This document shows positions 24,760 through 32,422 of a stretch of 32,815 bases of DNA, one piece after another (within the stretch, counting starts at the first letter, position 1; every line of letters starts with the position of its first letter). Location: contig NZ_LSJA01000352.1 in NCBI RefSeq assembly GCF_001556515.1, forward strand, positions 1 to 32,815. Direction: 5' to 3'. The DNA comes from Caulobacter sp. CCH9-E1 (GTDB lineage: Bacteria > Pseudomonadota > Alphaproteobacteria > Caulobacterales > Caulobacteraceae). The notes below the pieces were generated by a model. That model searched no databases. It was not told the DNA's origin and saw only the letters and a list, made by a program, of their open reading frames with translations. Both the position numbers and the translations under genes were made by a program.

Positions 24760-25878
24760 ATGACTCGCGCACGTCCAAGCTTCCTGGAATTCTTCGCCGG
24801 CGGCGGCATGGCCCGGATCGGCTTGGGCGAAGGCTGGACCTGCGCCTTCGCCAACGACTTCGATCCCCTGAAGGCGGCGACCTACCGCGCTAACTTCAAG
24901 GACGCCGACAAACATTTGGTTGAAGGCGACGTTTGGGAGATCAGAGCTGATAACGTGCCAACCGCCGACTTGGCTTGGGCTTCGAGCCCTTGCCAAGACT
25001 TCAGCCTAGCAGGCGCGCGCGCCGGGCTTAAAGGCGGGCGATCTTCTGCCTTTTTCGGTTTTTGGAGCCTGATTGAGGCCATGTCTGCGCAGAAGCGCGC
25101 GCCGAAGATAATAGTAATTGAAAACGTTGTTGGCCTGCTGACATCCCATTCGGGCAAAGATTTTCAGGCGCTTTGCCAAGCTCTCGCTGATCAGGGGTAT
25201 TTCTTCGGCGCGCTCGAAATAGACGCGATTAAATTTGTCCCACAATCCCGGCCCCGCGTCTTTGTTATCGCCACCCGTGATCCTCCAAATCGAGAACTTA
25301 CGGGACACTGTGAGTTCCAGTCGAACGGCGTGTGTATGGCTTTCGCGAGGTTGCCAGCTCATCTTCGGGCTAGGTGGCAGTGGTGGAAGTTGCCGTCTCC
25401 ACCAGCACGAAACAATGAACTTCAGTCGCTTCTAGACGAGGATGAAGAAGTCACATGGCATACTGATAGCCAGTCTGAAGCTTTCTTGGGCCTTATGAGT
25501 GACGCGCACCGTGTGAAAGTTGAGCAGGTTGCTGCTGATGGCCGAATGCGGGTTGGCGCGGCCTTCAGGCGCATGAGGCAAGAGGGAGCGCGAAAGCATC
25601 AACGCCTAGAGGTTAGGTTTGACGGCGTGGCGGGATGCTTGCGAGTGCCTAGCGGAGGGTCGTCCAGGCAGGCATTGGTGTTTGTCGAAAGCGACAGGAC
25701 AAGAAGTCGGCTGATATCTGGACGGGAGGGGGCTAGGCTGATGGGTCTTCCAGACACCTACAAGCTACCTAAAAGTACAAGCTCGGCACTTCATGTGATA
25801 GGTGATGGCGTAGTTGTAAATGTAGTGCGATTTCTATCGGAGAATCTTCTCATGCCACTGGTTGATCAGGAAAGATGA
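24760..25878 (+). CDS. C5-cytosine DNA methyltransferase (Dcm-like)
   Basis: A 372-residue cytosine-5 methyltransferase. Motifs run in canonical order: I (LEFFAGGGMA, 9-18), IV (SSPCQDFS, nucleophile Cys78), VI (IENVVG, Glu121), VIII (QSRPRVFVI, 162-170), a target-recognition region about 180-310, IX (RLISGREGARLMGLP, 317-331) and X (VIGDGVVVNVV, 346-356). It should make 5-methylcytosine at an unknown site. The first ~50 codons are GC-rich like the neighbours; from about 24,915 the composition drops and codons such as TTT, ATA and AGA become common, so the gene looks mosaic. Its stop is one base before the ATG of the AlbA_2 gene, and AGGAAAG inside its 3' end serves that gene. vsr lies further downstream beyond cysK. 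No obvious ribosome-binding site precedes the ATG. Confidence 0.93.
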   Translation: MTRARPSFLEFFAGGGMARIGLGEGWTCAFANDFDPLKAATYRANFKDADKHLVEGDVWEIRADNVPTADLAWASSPCQDFSLAGARAGLKGGRSSAFFGFWSLIEAMSAQKRAPKIIVIENVVGLLTSHSGKDFQALCQALADQGYFFGALEIDAIKFVPQSRPRVFVIATRDPPNRELTGHCEFQSNGVCMAFARLPAHLRARWQWWKLPSPPARNNELQSLLDEDEEVTWHTDSQSEAFLGLMSDAHRVKVEQVAADGRMRVGAAFRRMRQEGARKHQRLEVRFDGVAGCLRVPSGGSSRQALVFVESDRTRSRLISGREGARLMGLPDTYKLPKSTSSALHVIGDGVVVNVVRFLSENLLMPLVDQER

Positions 25879-26690
25879 AATGCCGAAGCCCCGCGACAGA
25901 GATACGTGGAGGGGTCTTGATAGAATCGAAATATCTTTGATGAAGAGGATGAGCGTTAATGGCCTTCCTCGAGATTATATAATGTCCTTTTTTGTTAGGC
26001 CTGGCCGGAAAATATCTTCTGCTGCGCCAAGTGAGGTTATGACAAAATGTCCAGGAATTCCAATTGCCTCTGAAGATGACGTTGTTACTTACATAAATAG
26101 GCGATTGCGGGAGTCTGGGGAAGTTGACCGTCAGCACGGATTTAGTCCTGTCAGCTCAATCAGAGTTCGGGAAATACTTGAGCTAACACAAGATGGGCAG
26201 TCTGCTCTCCCGGGGTTTGAAAGCCATTTTGCCGAACTAAAGCTCGAAATACCTAAAGATAAAGCTGGGCGAGCAAAGATAGCCAAATCAATGGCTGCAT
26301 TTGCAAACAATGATGGTGGGTATATATTTTTTGGAATAGATAATAGCGGAAAGATACTGGGGCTTAGGGCCGACGAAAACGTCGAAGAATTCTGGGACAA
26401 GCTATCCGATATCGTCAATAGATCTTTCGCGCCATTCTTCGTGTGGGAAAGAGGGCTGGTTGATGTCGGTGGGTTTCTTGTTGCGGTAATTTATATATAT
26501 TCAGCGGATAGAAAGCCCATAATCTGCAGCACAGATTGTACAAATGAACTGAGCGAGGGATCGATATTCTTTAGGTACAATCGTAGTAGTGAAAGAATAA
26601 AGGCTGCGGATCTTATCCGTATTTTGGAGGAAAGGGACCGCGCGGCAATCGGACGTGCGGCGCAGGAAGAGTCCAACGGCGCTGCATAAC
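24915..26690. other. Low-G+C imported segment
   Basis: Base composition falls sharply from about codon 50 of the methyltransferase to the end of the AlbA_2 gene, with AT-rich stretches such as TTATATAATG near 25,975 and TATATATATTC near 26,492 that are rare elsewhere. Composition recovers near 26,640-26,700. No transposase, integrase or flanking direct repeat was seen, so replacement by homologous recombination is more likely than insertion of a mobile element. Boundaries are by eye. Confidence 0.6.
25880..26689 (+). CDS. HTH-like plus AlbA_2 (Schlafen-type) domain protein, candidate nuclease or DNA-binding effector
   Basis: A 269-residue protein. The start is the ATG at 25880, with AGGAAAG 6-12 nt upstream inside the methyltransferase gene; TTG at 25862 is less likely. 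Residues ~14-52 (RMSVNGLPRDYIMSFFVRPG) resemble a helix-turn-helix seen in alphaproteobacterial proteins. Residues ~112-245 are an AlbA_2 domain: ESHFAELKLEIPKD, IAKSMAAFANNDGGYIFFGI, and EGSIFFRYNRSSERI. Glu114, Glu119 and Asp154 have about the spacing of the nuclease triad of mammalian Schlafen proteins (Glu-x4-Glu, then Asp 35-38 residues later). The C-terminal ATPase part of longer AlbA_2 proteins is absent. G+C is around one half, far below the flanks, so acquisition by transfer is likely. Role unknown; coupling to the methyltransferase suggests a shared function. Confidence 0.8.
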   Translation: MPKPRDRDTWRGLDRIEISLMKRMSVNGLPRDYIMSFFVRPGRKISSAAPSEVMTKCPGIPIASEDDVVTYINRRLRESGEVDRQHGFSPVSSIRVREILELTQDGQSALPGFESHFAELKLEIPKDKAGRAKIAKSMAAFANNDGGYIFFGIDNSGKILGLRADENVEEFWDKLSDIVNRSFAPFFVWERGLVDVGGFLVAVIYIYSADRKPIICSTDCTNELSEGSIFFRYNRSSERIKAADLIRILEERDRAAIGRAAQEESNGAA

Positions 26691-26829
26691 TCGGCTTGCG
26701 GAAACCCTCCTGGAGCCCCTCATTGATAGCAAAACTGCAAGCCTTGCCGCCGAATGACCTCCTGACAGCGGGGGGATAGGGGTCTAGGGTGCGCCGCTTC
26801 CCGCAACCCCACGGCTCCGAGGTGTTCCG

Positions 26830-27816
26830 ATGGACGACGCTTCCTCCCTCTATGACGCCGCCCGCTTCAAGCGCGCCGGTCGCGGCAAGGTCTATGACTC
26901 GATCATCGACACGATCGGCGACACGCCGCTGGTGCGCCTGCCGCGTCTGTCGGCCGAGCTGAAGCCCAAGGCCGAGGTCCTGGCCAAGCTGGAATTCTTC
27001 AACCCGATCTCGTCGGTCAAGGACCGCATCGGCGTCTCGATGATCGAGTCGCTTGAGGCCCAGGGCATTCTGAAGCCGGGTTCGACGATCGTCGAACCCA
27101 CCAGCGGCAACACCGGCATCGCCCTGGCCTTCGTGGCGGCGGCCAAGGGCTACAAGCTCACGCTGGTCATGCCGGAAAGCATGTCGATCGAACGCCGGAA
27201 GATGCTGCTGCTGCTCGGCGCCAAGCTGGAGCTGACCCCGGCGGAGAAGGGCATGCGCGGCGCCGTGGCCCGCGCCCAGGAACTGATCGAAGCCACGCCG
27301 GGCGCGGTCATGCCCCAGCAGTTCGAGAACAGCGCCAATCCGCTGATCCACCGGGTTTCGACGGCTGAGGAAATCTGGAACGACACCGCCGGCGCCGTGG
27401 ACGCGGTGGTCTCGGGCGTCGGCACCGGCGGCACGATCACGGGCGTCGGCCAAGTGCTGAAGGCCCGCAAGCCGTCGCTAAAGATGGTCGCGGTCGAGCC
27501 CGAGGCCTCGCCCGTCCTGTCGGGCGGCGCGCCCGGCCCCCACAAGATCCAGGGCATCGGCGCGGGCTTCGTGCCGGGCGTGCTGGATCGCGGCGTGATC
27601 GACGACATCGTCCAGGTCAGCAATGACGACGCCTTCGCCATGGCCCGCCGCGCGGCGGCCGTCGAAGGCCTGCCGGTCGGCATCAGCTCGGGCGCGGCGC
27701 TGGTGGCGGCTTTTGATCTGGCCCTCCGCGACGAGTACAAGGGCAAGACCATCGTCACGATCATCCCCAGCTTCGCCGAGCGCTACCTGTCGACGGCGCT
27801 GTTCGACGGGCTGTAG
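26830..27816 (+). CDS. cysK: Cysteine synthase A (O-acetylserine sulfhydrylase)
   Basis: A 328-residue PLP enzyme making cysteine from O-acetylserine and sulfide. Lys64 in [11 protein letters not shown] is the PLP lysine, [12 protein letters not shown] (89-100) binds the substrate, and [13 protein letters not shown] is the phosphate-binding loop. A ~20-residue N-terminal extension precedes the standard start of the fold ([11 protein letters not shown]). GAGGTG before the ATG is the ribosome-binding site. Composition is native. It sits between the imported methyltransferase/AlbA_2 pair and vsr, 140 bp after the former and 15 bp before the latter. The 140-bp leader holds a 7-bp inverted repeat (26693-26699 with 26737-26743) but no recognised riboswitch. 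Confidence 0.95.
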   Translation: MDDASSLYDAARFKRAGRGKVYDSIIDTIGDTPLVRLPRLSAELKPKAEVLAKLEFFNPISSVKDRIGVSMIESLEAQGILKPGSTIVEPTSGNTGIALAFVAAAKGYKLTLVMPESMSIERRKMLLLLGAKLELTPAEKGMRGAVARAQELIEATPGAVMPQQFENSANPLIHRVSTAEEIWNDTAGAVDAVVSGVGTGGTITGVGQVLKARKPSLKMVAVEPEASPVLSGGAPGPHKIQGIGAGFVPGVLDRGVIDDIVQVSNDDAFAMARRAAAVEGLPVGISSGAALVAAFDLALRDEYKGKTIVTIIPSFAERYLSTALFDGL

Positions 27817-27831
27817 AGGCGCGGCGGTCGC

Positions 27832-28242
27832 TTGACCGACGTCTACGACAAGGAAAAGCGCTCCGCCGTCATGGCGCGGGTCAAGAGCAAGGACACTTCG
27901 CCCGAAAAGGCGGTGCGGCGCATCCTGACCCGGCTCGGCGTCCGCTACCGGCTGCATCGCAAGGACCTGCCAGGCAATCCCGACATCGTCATGCCGGGCC
28001 GAAAGCTGGCCGTTTTTGTCCACGGCTGCTTCTGGCACGGCCATGACTGCGCCAGAGGCTCCAGGGTGCCAAAGGCCAACCGCGACTATTGGCTAGCCAA
28101 GGTCGGGCGCAACAAGGCGCGGGACGAGAAGGCCCAGGAAGCCTTACGAGCCGACGGCTGGACCGTGGAGACGATCTGGGAATGCGAGCTCAAGGACGAA
28201 CCTGGTTTGACGGCGAGATTGGCGCGGCGACTGGAGCGATAG
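27832..28242 (+). CDS. vsr: Very short patch repair endonuclease
   Basis: A 136-residue Vsr nicking endonuclease acting at T:G mismatches that arise when 5-methylcytosine deaminates. The start is TTG at 27832, giving DVYDKEKRSAVMARVKSKDT, the standard N terminus. PGNPDIVMP holds catalytic Asp51, and FVHGCFWHGHDC holds His64 and His69 at the same numbers as in E. coli Vsr, with the zinc Cys/His residues in place; IWECEL closes the fold. Its presence implies long-term cytosine methylation at this locus, yet cysK separates it from the methyltransferase. Composition is native. It may be cotranscribed with cysK (15-bp gap). Confidence 0.95.
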   Translation: MTDVYDKEKRSAVMARVKSKDTSPEKAVRRILTRLGVRYRLHRKDLPGNPDIVMPGRKLAVFVHGCFWHGHDCARGSRVPKANRDYWLAKVGRNKARDEKAQEALRADGWTVETIWECELKDEPGLTARLARRLER

Positions 28243-28264
28243 CCTCGGCCGACGGCGCGCCGCG

Positions 28265-30016
28265 CTAGGCGGTGGTCCGCGCATGGGCGTCAGGCTTGGC
28301 CGCGGATGACGCCCGCGCCAGGGCGGCATAGAGCTCGAAAGGATCGATCGGCTTGGAGACGTGGTCGTTCATGCCCGCGGCGGCGAAGGAGTCCCAATCC
28401 TTCGGCGCGGCGGAGGCGGTGACGGCGATCACGGGAATGTCCCGGTTGGGCCCGCCGCCGGCGCGCAGGATCTGGGTCGCGGCCCGGCCGTCCATGCCGG
28501 GCATGTAGACGTCCATCAACACCACGTCGAAGGCTTCGGTTTGTAGAAGTTCCAGGGCCTGGTCCGCGGACTCCGCGAGGGTGGCGCGGACACCGAACGG
28601 CTGCAGCACCAGTTCCAGCGCTCTGCGATTGACGAGGTGGTCGTCGACGACCAGCACCCGCAGGTCGGCGATGGGCGGCATTGCGGGCGCGTCGGCCGGC
28701 GCTTCCGCGGTCTCCAGCGTGGCGCTGAAGGTGAAGCGCGCGCCTTGGCCGGACGGACTGCTGGCCGAAAGGTCGCCCCCCATCAGGCGCGCCAGTTCCC
28801 GACTGATCACCAGACCCAGGCCCGATCCGCCATGGTGGCGGGCGACGGCGTCGCTCAGCTGTTCGAAAGGCGTGAAGAGACGCGAAAGCGCGGCCTCCGG
28901 GATCCCGGGGCCGGTGTCGGCGACATCGATCGACAGCCGGACCGTGGAGTCCTCGATGTCGGAGCGCAGAACGACCGTGATCTCGCCGCGTGTCGTGAAC
29001 TTCAGGGCGTTGGACAGCAGGTTGTTCAGCACCTGCCGAAGCCGCATGGCGTCGCCCATGACCCAACGGGGCAGGGCCGAAGCGCCCTTGACCCGCAGGC
29101 GTAGGCCCTTGCGCATGGCTTCGGGGCGCCAGAGCCTGACGGTGTCGGCGATCGTCTGGCGCAGATTGAATGGCGCCCTCTCCACCGACATCCGTCCGGC
29201 CTCCAGCCGGGAGAAGTCCAGCAGGTCGTTCAACAGGCCGCGCATCATTCCGCCCGCGTCAGCGATCAGCTGGGCTTGAACCTTCGACTTGGCGTCCGGG
29301 ACATCGCTGCGCAGCCGATCGGCGCCCGCCATGATCGCGCTGATCGGCGTACGGAGTTCGTGGCTGATCATCGCGACAAAGGCCGACTTGGCGGCGACGG
29401 CCTCCTCGGCTTCGTGACGCCTGCGCTCGGCCTCGTCCTTGGCCTTCGCCTCGGCCCTGAGCGCGGTGCGCAGCGTGTGCGCCGCGATCGTCACCGTGGC
29501 GATCAGCAGCAAGGCTCCGAACCACAGGGCGTTGGCCAGGGGCGATCCCGGATTGGCGGCCCGCGCGACGAACGGCACGATCAGCAGATAGAGCACGTAG
29601 GGCGTGGCGGCCGAGACGATCGCGGTCCGCCGGCTTCCGTTGATCACCACAACATTCAGCAGCGCCCCCGCCAACAACATGGCGCCCAGGGTGGGGGCGA
29701 ACCGCGCCTCGGAGGCGAACAGCGGCAGCGAGAGATACCCAAAGACCGTCGAGGTCAGCAGGGGAAGGGCGGTCACGGAGAGGCGTCGCCACACGGCCTG
29801 GACCTGAACCGAGCGGTGACGAACCCATTCGGCCCCGCCAAGTTCGACGAACTGCAAGGCCGCATAGGTCGCCGCCCAACCCCAGACCCAGCGCAGGTGG
29901 ATGAAGACGTCCAGGATCAGGGCGATGGAGAAGGCCGCGACCAGGCGCAGAACCATATTCGCGCGCCGCGAAGCGAGCGCGTGGGCGGCCTGCCTTCTTT
30001 CCCTCACCGCGCTCAT
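28265..30016 (-). CDS. Hybrid sensor histidine kinase/response regulator
   Basis: A 583-residue inner-membrane signalling protein. Several hydrophobic segments lie in the first ~185 residues; then come a short coiled coil, HisKA (FVAMISHELRTP, phosphorylated His219), HATPase (N box NNLLSNALKFT, G1 DTGPGIPE, G2 GSGLGLVISREL) and a C-terminal receiver (LRVLVVDDHLVN; phosphoacceptor Asp502 in LMDVYMPGMDG; Lys in VSKPID). No periplasmic sensor or PAS domain is evident, so the membrane part may be the sensor. The start at 30016 is preferred because AAGGGA lies 9 nt upstream; that motif abuts the ATG at 30025 with no spacer. No response-regulator gene is adjacent, so it is an orphan. It converges with vsr (22-bp gap). 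Confidence 0.92.
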   Translation of the reverse strand: MSAVRERRQAAHALASRRANMVLRLVAAFSIALILDVFIHLRWVWGWAATYAALQFVELGGAEWVRHRSVQVQAVWRRLSVTALPLLTSTVFGYLSLPLFASEARFAPTLGAMLLAGALLNVVVINGSRRTAIVSAATPYVLYLLIVPFVARAANPGSPLANALWFGALLLIATVTIAAHTLRTALRAEAKAKDEAERRRHEAEEAVAAKSAFVAMISHELRTPISAIMAGADRLRSDVPDAKSKVQAQLIADAGGMMRGLLNDLLDFSRLEAGRMSVERAPFNLRQTIADTVRLWRPEAMRKGLRLRVKGASALPRWVMGDAMRLRQVLNNLLSNALKFTTRGEITVVLRSDIEDSTVRLSIDVADTGPGIPEAALSRLFTPFEQLSDAVARHHGGSGLGLVISRELARLMGGDLSASSPSGQGARFTFSATLETAEAPADAPAMPPIADLRVLVVDDHLVNRRALELVLQPFGVRATLAESADQALELLQTEAFDVVLMDVYMPGMDGRAATQILRAGGGPNRDIPVIAVTASAAPKDWDSFAAAGMNDHVSKPIDPFELYAALARASSAAKPDAHARTTA

Positions 30017-30166
30017 CAGCGCCATTCCCTTGAAGGCCCGACCGGGGCCTCAACGAGAGACTAGGCTCGAAGGCCTAAGAGGATGTGAAAAGAAACATGG
30101 TTGATCAATGACTTGGCCCAAGACTTGGCTCAAAGCGACCGTTTCCGCGCATTGAGCGCGTAACGA

Positions 30167-30466
30167 TCAGGCGTCAGGCGGCGGCGGGCGGGGGCCGAAC
30201 ACGCGGTCAAGCTCAGCGCGATCGACGCCATCGAGCTCCAGTCGTTTGGTTCGCGCGGTGTCGCCTGACACGAGCCTTATGGCCGAGCGCGGAATCTTCA
30301 AACGCTTGGCCAGGAAGGCGATCAGGGCCGCGTTGGCGGCCCCGTCCACGGGCGGGCTGGCGACACGCACCTTCAGATAAGGTCGGCCGTCCGCGTCGAG
30401 CGCCCAGCCGTCCGCGGCGTCGCGGCCGCCGCGCGGCGTCAACCGTACCGCCAGGATCTCAGCCAA
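30167..30466 (-). CDS. yggU: DUF167 (YggU) family protein
   Basis: A 99-residue protein of the DUF167 family; the segment KVRVASPPVDGAANAALIAF (about 31-50) followed by LAKRLKIPRSAIRLVSGDTARTK is its hallmark. Function is not established. The start is TTG at 30466, overlapping the end of yggT by 8 bp, so the two are translationally coupled, an arrangement common in proteobacteria. The proline-rich tail (GPRPPPPDA) is unusual but harmless-looking. Confidence 0.88.
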   Translation of the reverse strand: MAEILAVRLTPRGGRDAADGWALDADGRPYLKVRVASPPVDGAANAALIAFLAKRLKIPRSAIRLVSGDTARTKRLELDGVDRAELDRVFGPRPPPPDA

Positions 30467-30773
30467 AGGGGCCGATCAGGGCCGCCTCAAGCGCCGGCAG
30501 GATAAAGATCTGAACGCCGCGCAGAAGCAGCAGCACGATGATCGGGCTGATGTCGACGCCGCCGATGGCCGGGATGAAGCGGCGGAACGGGCTCAGGATC
30601 GGGTCCGTGATCCGATCCAGAACGGTGGCGACATTGTAGACGAACTGGTTGCGGCGGTTGATCACCTCGAACGCGAACAGCCAGCTCAGGATCGCCGAGA
30701 TCACAATGGCCCACCAGAGCAGGTCCACCAGCGCGTTAATGATGAAGAAGACGAGATGGATGATCGGGGCCAT
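30459..30773 (-). CDS. yggT: YggT family integral membrane protein
   Basis: A 104-residue inner-membrane protein with two hydrophobic segments (about 5-35 and 72-98) around the conserved loop DPILSPFRRFIPAIGGVDIS. YggT proteins are linked to osmotic protection and, in some bacteria, to division or thylakoid organisation; no specific role can be read here. The start is the ATG at 30773 (MAPIIHLVFF) with GGAAAA upstream; a longer frame from 30827 would add a basic 18-residue stretch lacking conservation cues. It precedes the coupled DUF167 gene. Confidence 0.9.
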   Translation of the reverse strand: MAPIIHLVFFIINALVDLLWWAIVISAILSWLFAFEVINRRNQFVYNVATVLDRITDPILSPFRRFIPAIGGVDISPIIVLLLLRGVQIFILPALEAALIGPFG

Positions 30774-30886
30774 GGGTTTTCCGTCGATAAGCCTGAGCTT
30801 CTTGCCCCGCCAGAACGATGCTGACAAGGCGGCGTGATAACCCCGCTTGACGTGACGGCTCAGGGGCCGTATCTCCGCCGCTCCTT

Positions 30887-30962
30887 GGGGCCGTAGCTCA
30901 GATGGTAGAGCGCCTCGTTCGCAATGAGGAGGTCAGGGGTTCGATTCCCCTCGGCTCCACCA
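30887..30962 (+). tRNA. tRNA-Ala (anticodon CGC)
   Basis: A 76-nt cloverleaf: acceptor GGGGCCG/CGGCTCC, D arm GCTC...GAGC, anticodon arm CCTCG-TTCGCAA-TGAGG with anticodon CGC reading GCG, T arm AGGGG-TTCGATT-CCCCT, and encoded CCA. The G3:U70 pair, the alanine identity element, is present. The region directly 3' is accessory DNA, so the tRNA 3' end is a plausible integration site. Confidence 0.97.
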
Positions 30963-31531
30963 AGGATTCTATCTAAATAATTGTTTTTGCTTAGCAAAAG
31001 GCAGTGGCCCGCTGAGCAACCCCACGAATTTCCCCTCACTTTTCTCGTGCTTCAATGACACCGTCTGCGTTGCAGTGGTGCACGATGGGACAGGTTCCTT
31101 TTACAATAGTCGGGCAGCAGAACCGGCCAGCGCCCTACCACCTCGCATCCGGCAAAGCCGATAAGTTGGGGGCGGCCAGATGTTTTCGCCGAACCAGTCT
31201 GAGCAATAATTTGCCGCGATGTGGCTCATGATACGCCGTCACGCGGCCTAACGTCGCAGCCAGGCGGAGCCAGTAATTCTGGACCGCGAGCCTCTCCCCC
31301 ATGGGAGACCGATAGCGCCATGCCTTCCTCTAAAGTTAAGTTGTATTGGAGGCTAGGAACAGCGAGCCGCGAAGACATCGCGCGGCCGGGCCGGCTTGGG
31401 CTAGGCACCTCGCAGACTTCTGAGCGAAATTCTCAACCTGGCAGGACGCGCACCCGATTTCTACAGCTTGGCCGCTAGCGCAAGGCGTGATTCGGTGCGA
31501 ATGAAGGCACGGGGGTTGAGGGGCGGGTTTC
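30963..31531. other. Gene-free accessory DNA 3' of tRNA-Ala
   Basis: About 570 bp with no convincing gene: ORFs in both directions are short, lack family resemblance and ribosome-binding sites. A 15-nt palindrome (TTTTGC-TTA-GCAAAA, 30985-30999) lies just after the tRNA and could be a weak terminator or an attachment-site relic. Composition is more AT-rich and irregular than the core. No second copy of the tRNA 3' end is in the window. Confidence 0.5.
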
Positions 31532-32260
31532 TTGGACGGTTTTTCACTAAAAACAAACCCGTTCGCGCTGCTCGGGGTGTCGCCAAGGGCGAAAGTTGCC
31601 GAAATCGAAGAAGCGTTCGAAGACGCTGTTATCGATCGCCTGGAAGACGAGCAGTCTCTTCTGAAAACTAAGCAGCTTTTGTTGACCCCCAATGCACGGC
31701 TTTTTGCGGAGTTGTCATGGCTCTCTGAGGTCGCTCCACGCCGCGCTGATCAGCTTCTGGCGATGTTGGACCGTGCCGACACCGGCGCGCTGCTGAAGGC
31801 ACTGCCTGATCTCCCGCCACTGTCGTCGGCTAATATCGCAGCCGAGGGCTGCGTTCGGCTGGGCGAAGTCCGGTTCATCACCCCTCTGCTTGAGGCCCAC
31901 AACCAGCTAAAACAGGAGGCCACCTTCGACTGGGTCAACAGCACTCGGGCGACCGCAGGATTCGCTCGCGTGGAAGCGTCGCAAATCCAGGATGCTTTGC
32001 GCGCTCTGCGGAGCAGCCATGCCCGGTCGGTAATTGCCGCTATTGCTGGGCGCCCAAATCCCGCAGCCGCGCTGACGGCAGTTCTGGAAAGCTGGCACGA
32101 CCCGCGAGACCTCCTAATGAAGGAGGTTCTCCGCGAGTACGATAGTTGGTCCAGCCCTCACTTGGGGGAGATCGAGCGCGACATCGACGCGGCTCTGTCA
32201 GATCTGATGGCGGGTTGTGATGGTGCGGTGGACCGCGTCAACAACCGGCTGGCCGCCTGA
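31532..32260 (+). CDS. J-domain-like protein, probably truncated
   Basis: A 242-codon frame starting at TTG 31532 (GAGGGG upstream). The N terminus LKTNPFALLGVSPRAKVAEI (6-25) resembles the start of a J domain (NPFxxLGV), and RLEDEQSLLKTKQLLLTPNARLFAELSWL follows as a helical continuation. The HPD motif that activates Hsp70 is missing. I recall a family of J-like proteins with this N terminus, found next to Hsp70-like genes in variable regions, whose C-terminal part includes a WD...QP.QL segment. Here the frame stops at TGA (32258-32260) exactly where that Trp is expected, and matching sequence continues in frame. So this is most likely the N-terminal part of a broken gene. Composition is lower in G+C than core genes. 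Confidence 0.6.
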   Translation: MDGFSLKTNPFALLGVSPRAKVAEIEEAFEDAVIDRLEDEQSLLKTKQLLLTPNARLFAELSWLSEVAPRRADQLLAMLDRADTGALLKALPDLPPLSSANIAAEGCVRLGEVRFITPLLEAHNQLKQEATFDWVNSTRATAGFARVEASQIQDALRALRSSHARSVIAAIAGRPNPAAALTAVLESWHDPRDLLMKEVLREYDSWSSPHLGEIERDIDAALSDLMAGCDGAVDRVNNRLAA

Positions 32261-32422
32261 GACGACCTGAGCCAGCCTGCCCAACTCTACAGCCAGCTTT
32301 CTGGTCTGGACGAAGAGCGATCACTTCGCATTTACCGGCGAGTTCGCAGCCACTGTATTGACCTCGCCAACGATCATCAGCGCTTCGCCGACGCCCATGC
32401 GGTGGCCACGGTGATGCGTGAG
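32261..32422 (+). pseudogene. In-frame remnant of the J-domain-like gene, cut by an IS end
   Basis: Directly after the stop at 32258-32260 the same frame stays open for 54 codons, reading DDLSQPAQLYSQLSGLDEER and then SHCIDLANDHQRFADAHAV, a helical protein-like sequence fitting the expected C-terminal part of the upstream gene. A TGG-to-TGA change would explain the break. The frame then ends at 32423, where the putative IS3-family terminal sequence begins, so the gene has also lost its 3' end. Confidence 0.55.

Noticed and set aside
24760..26689. Classical type II restriction-modification system
   Set aside because: No recognisable PD-(D/E)xK, HNH or GIY-YIG restriction nuclease accompanies the methyltransferase; the coupled gene is an AlbA_2 protein and the only canonical nuclease is Vsr.
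31221..31478. 85-codon forward frame after tRNA-Ala
   Set aside because: No ribosome-binding site, no recognisable motif, low-complexity Arg/Ser/Gly/Pro composition; treated as non-coding.
31336..31692. 118-codon reverse frame opposite the start of the J-like gene
   Set aside because: Antisense to the NPFALLGVSP-containing frame, Ser/Pro/Cys-rich and without family resemblance.
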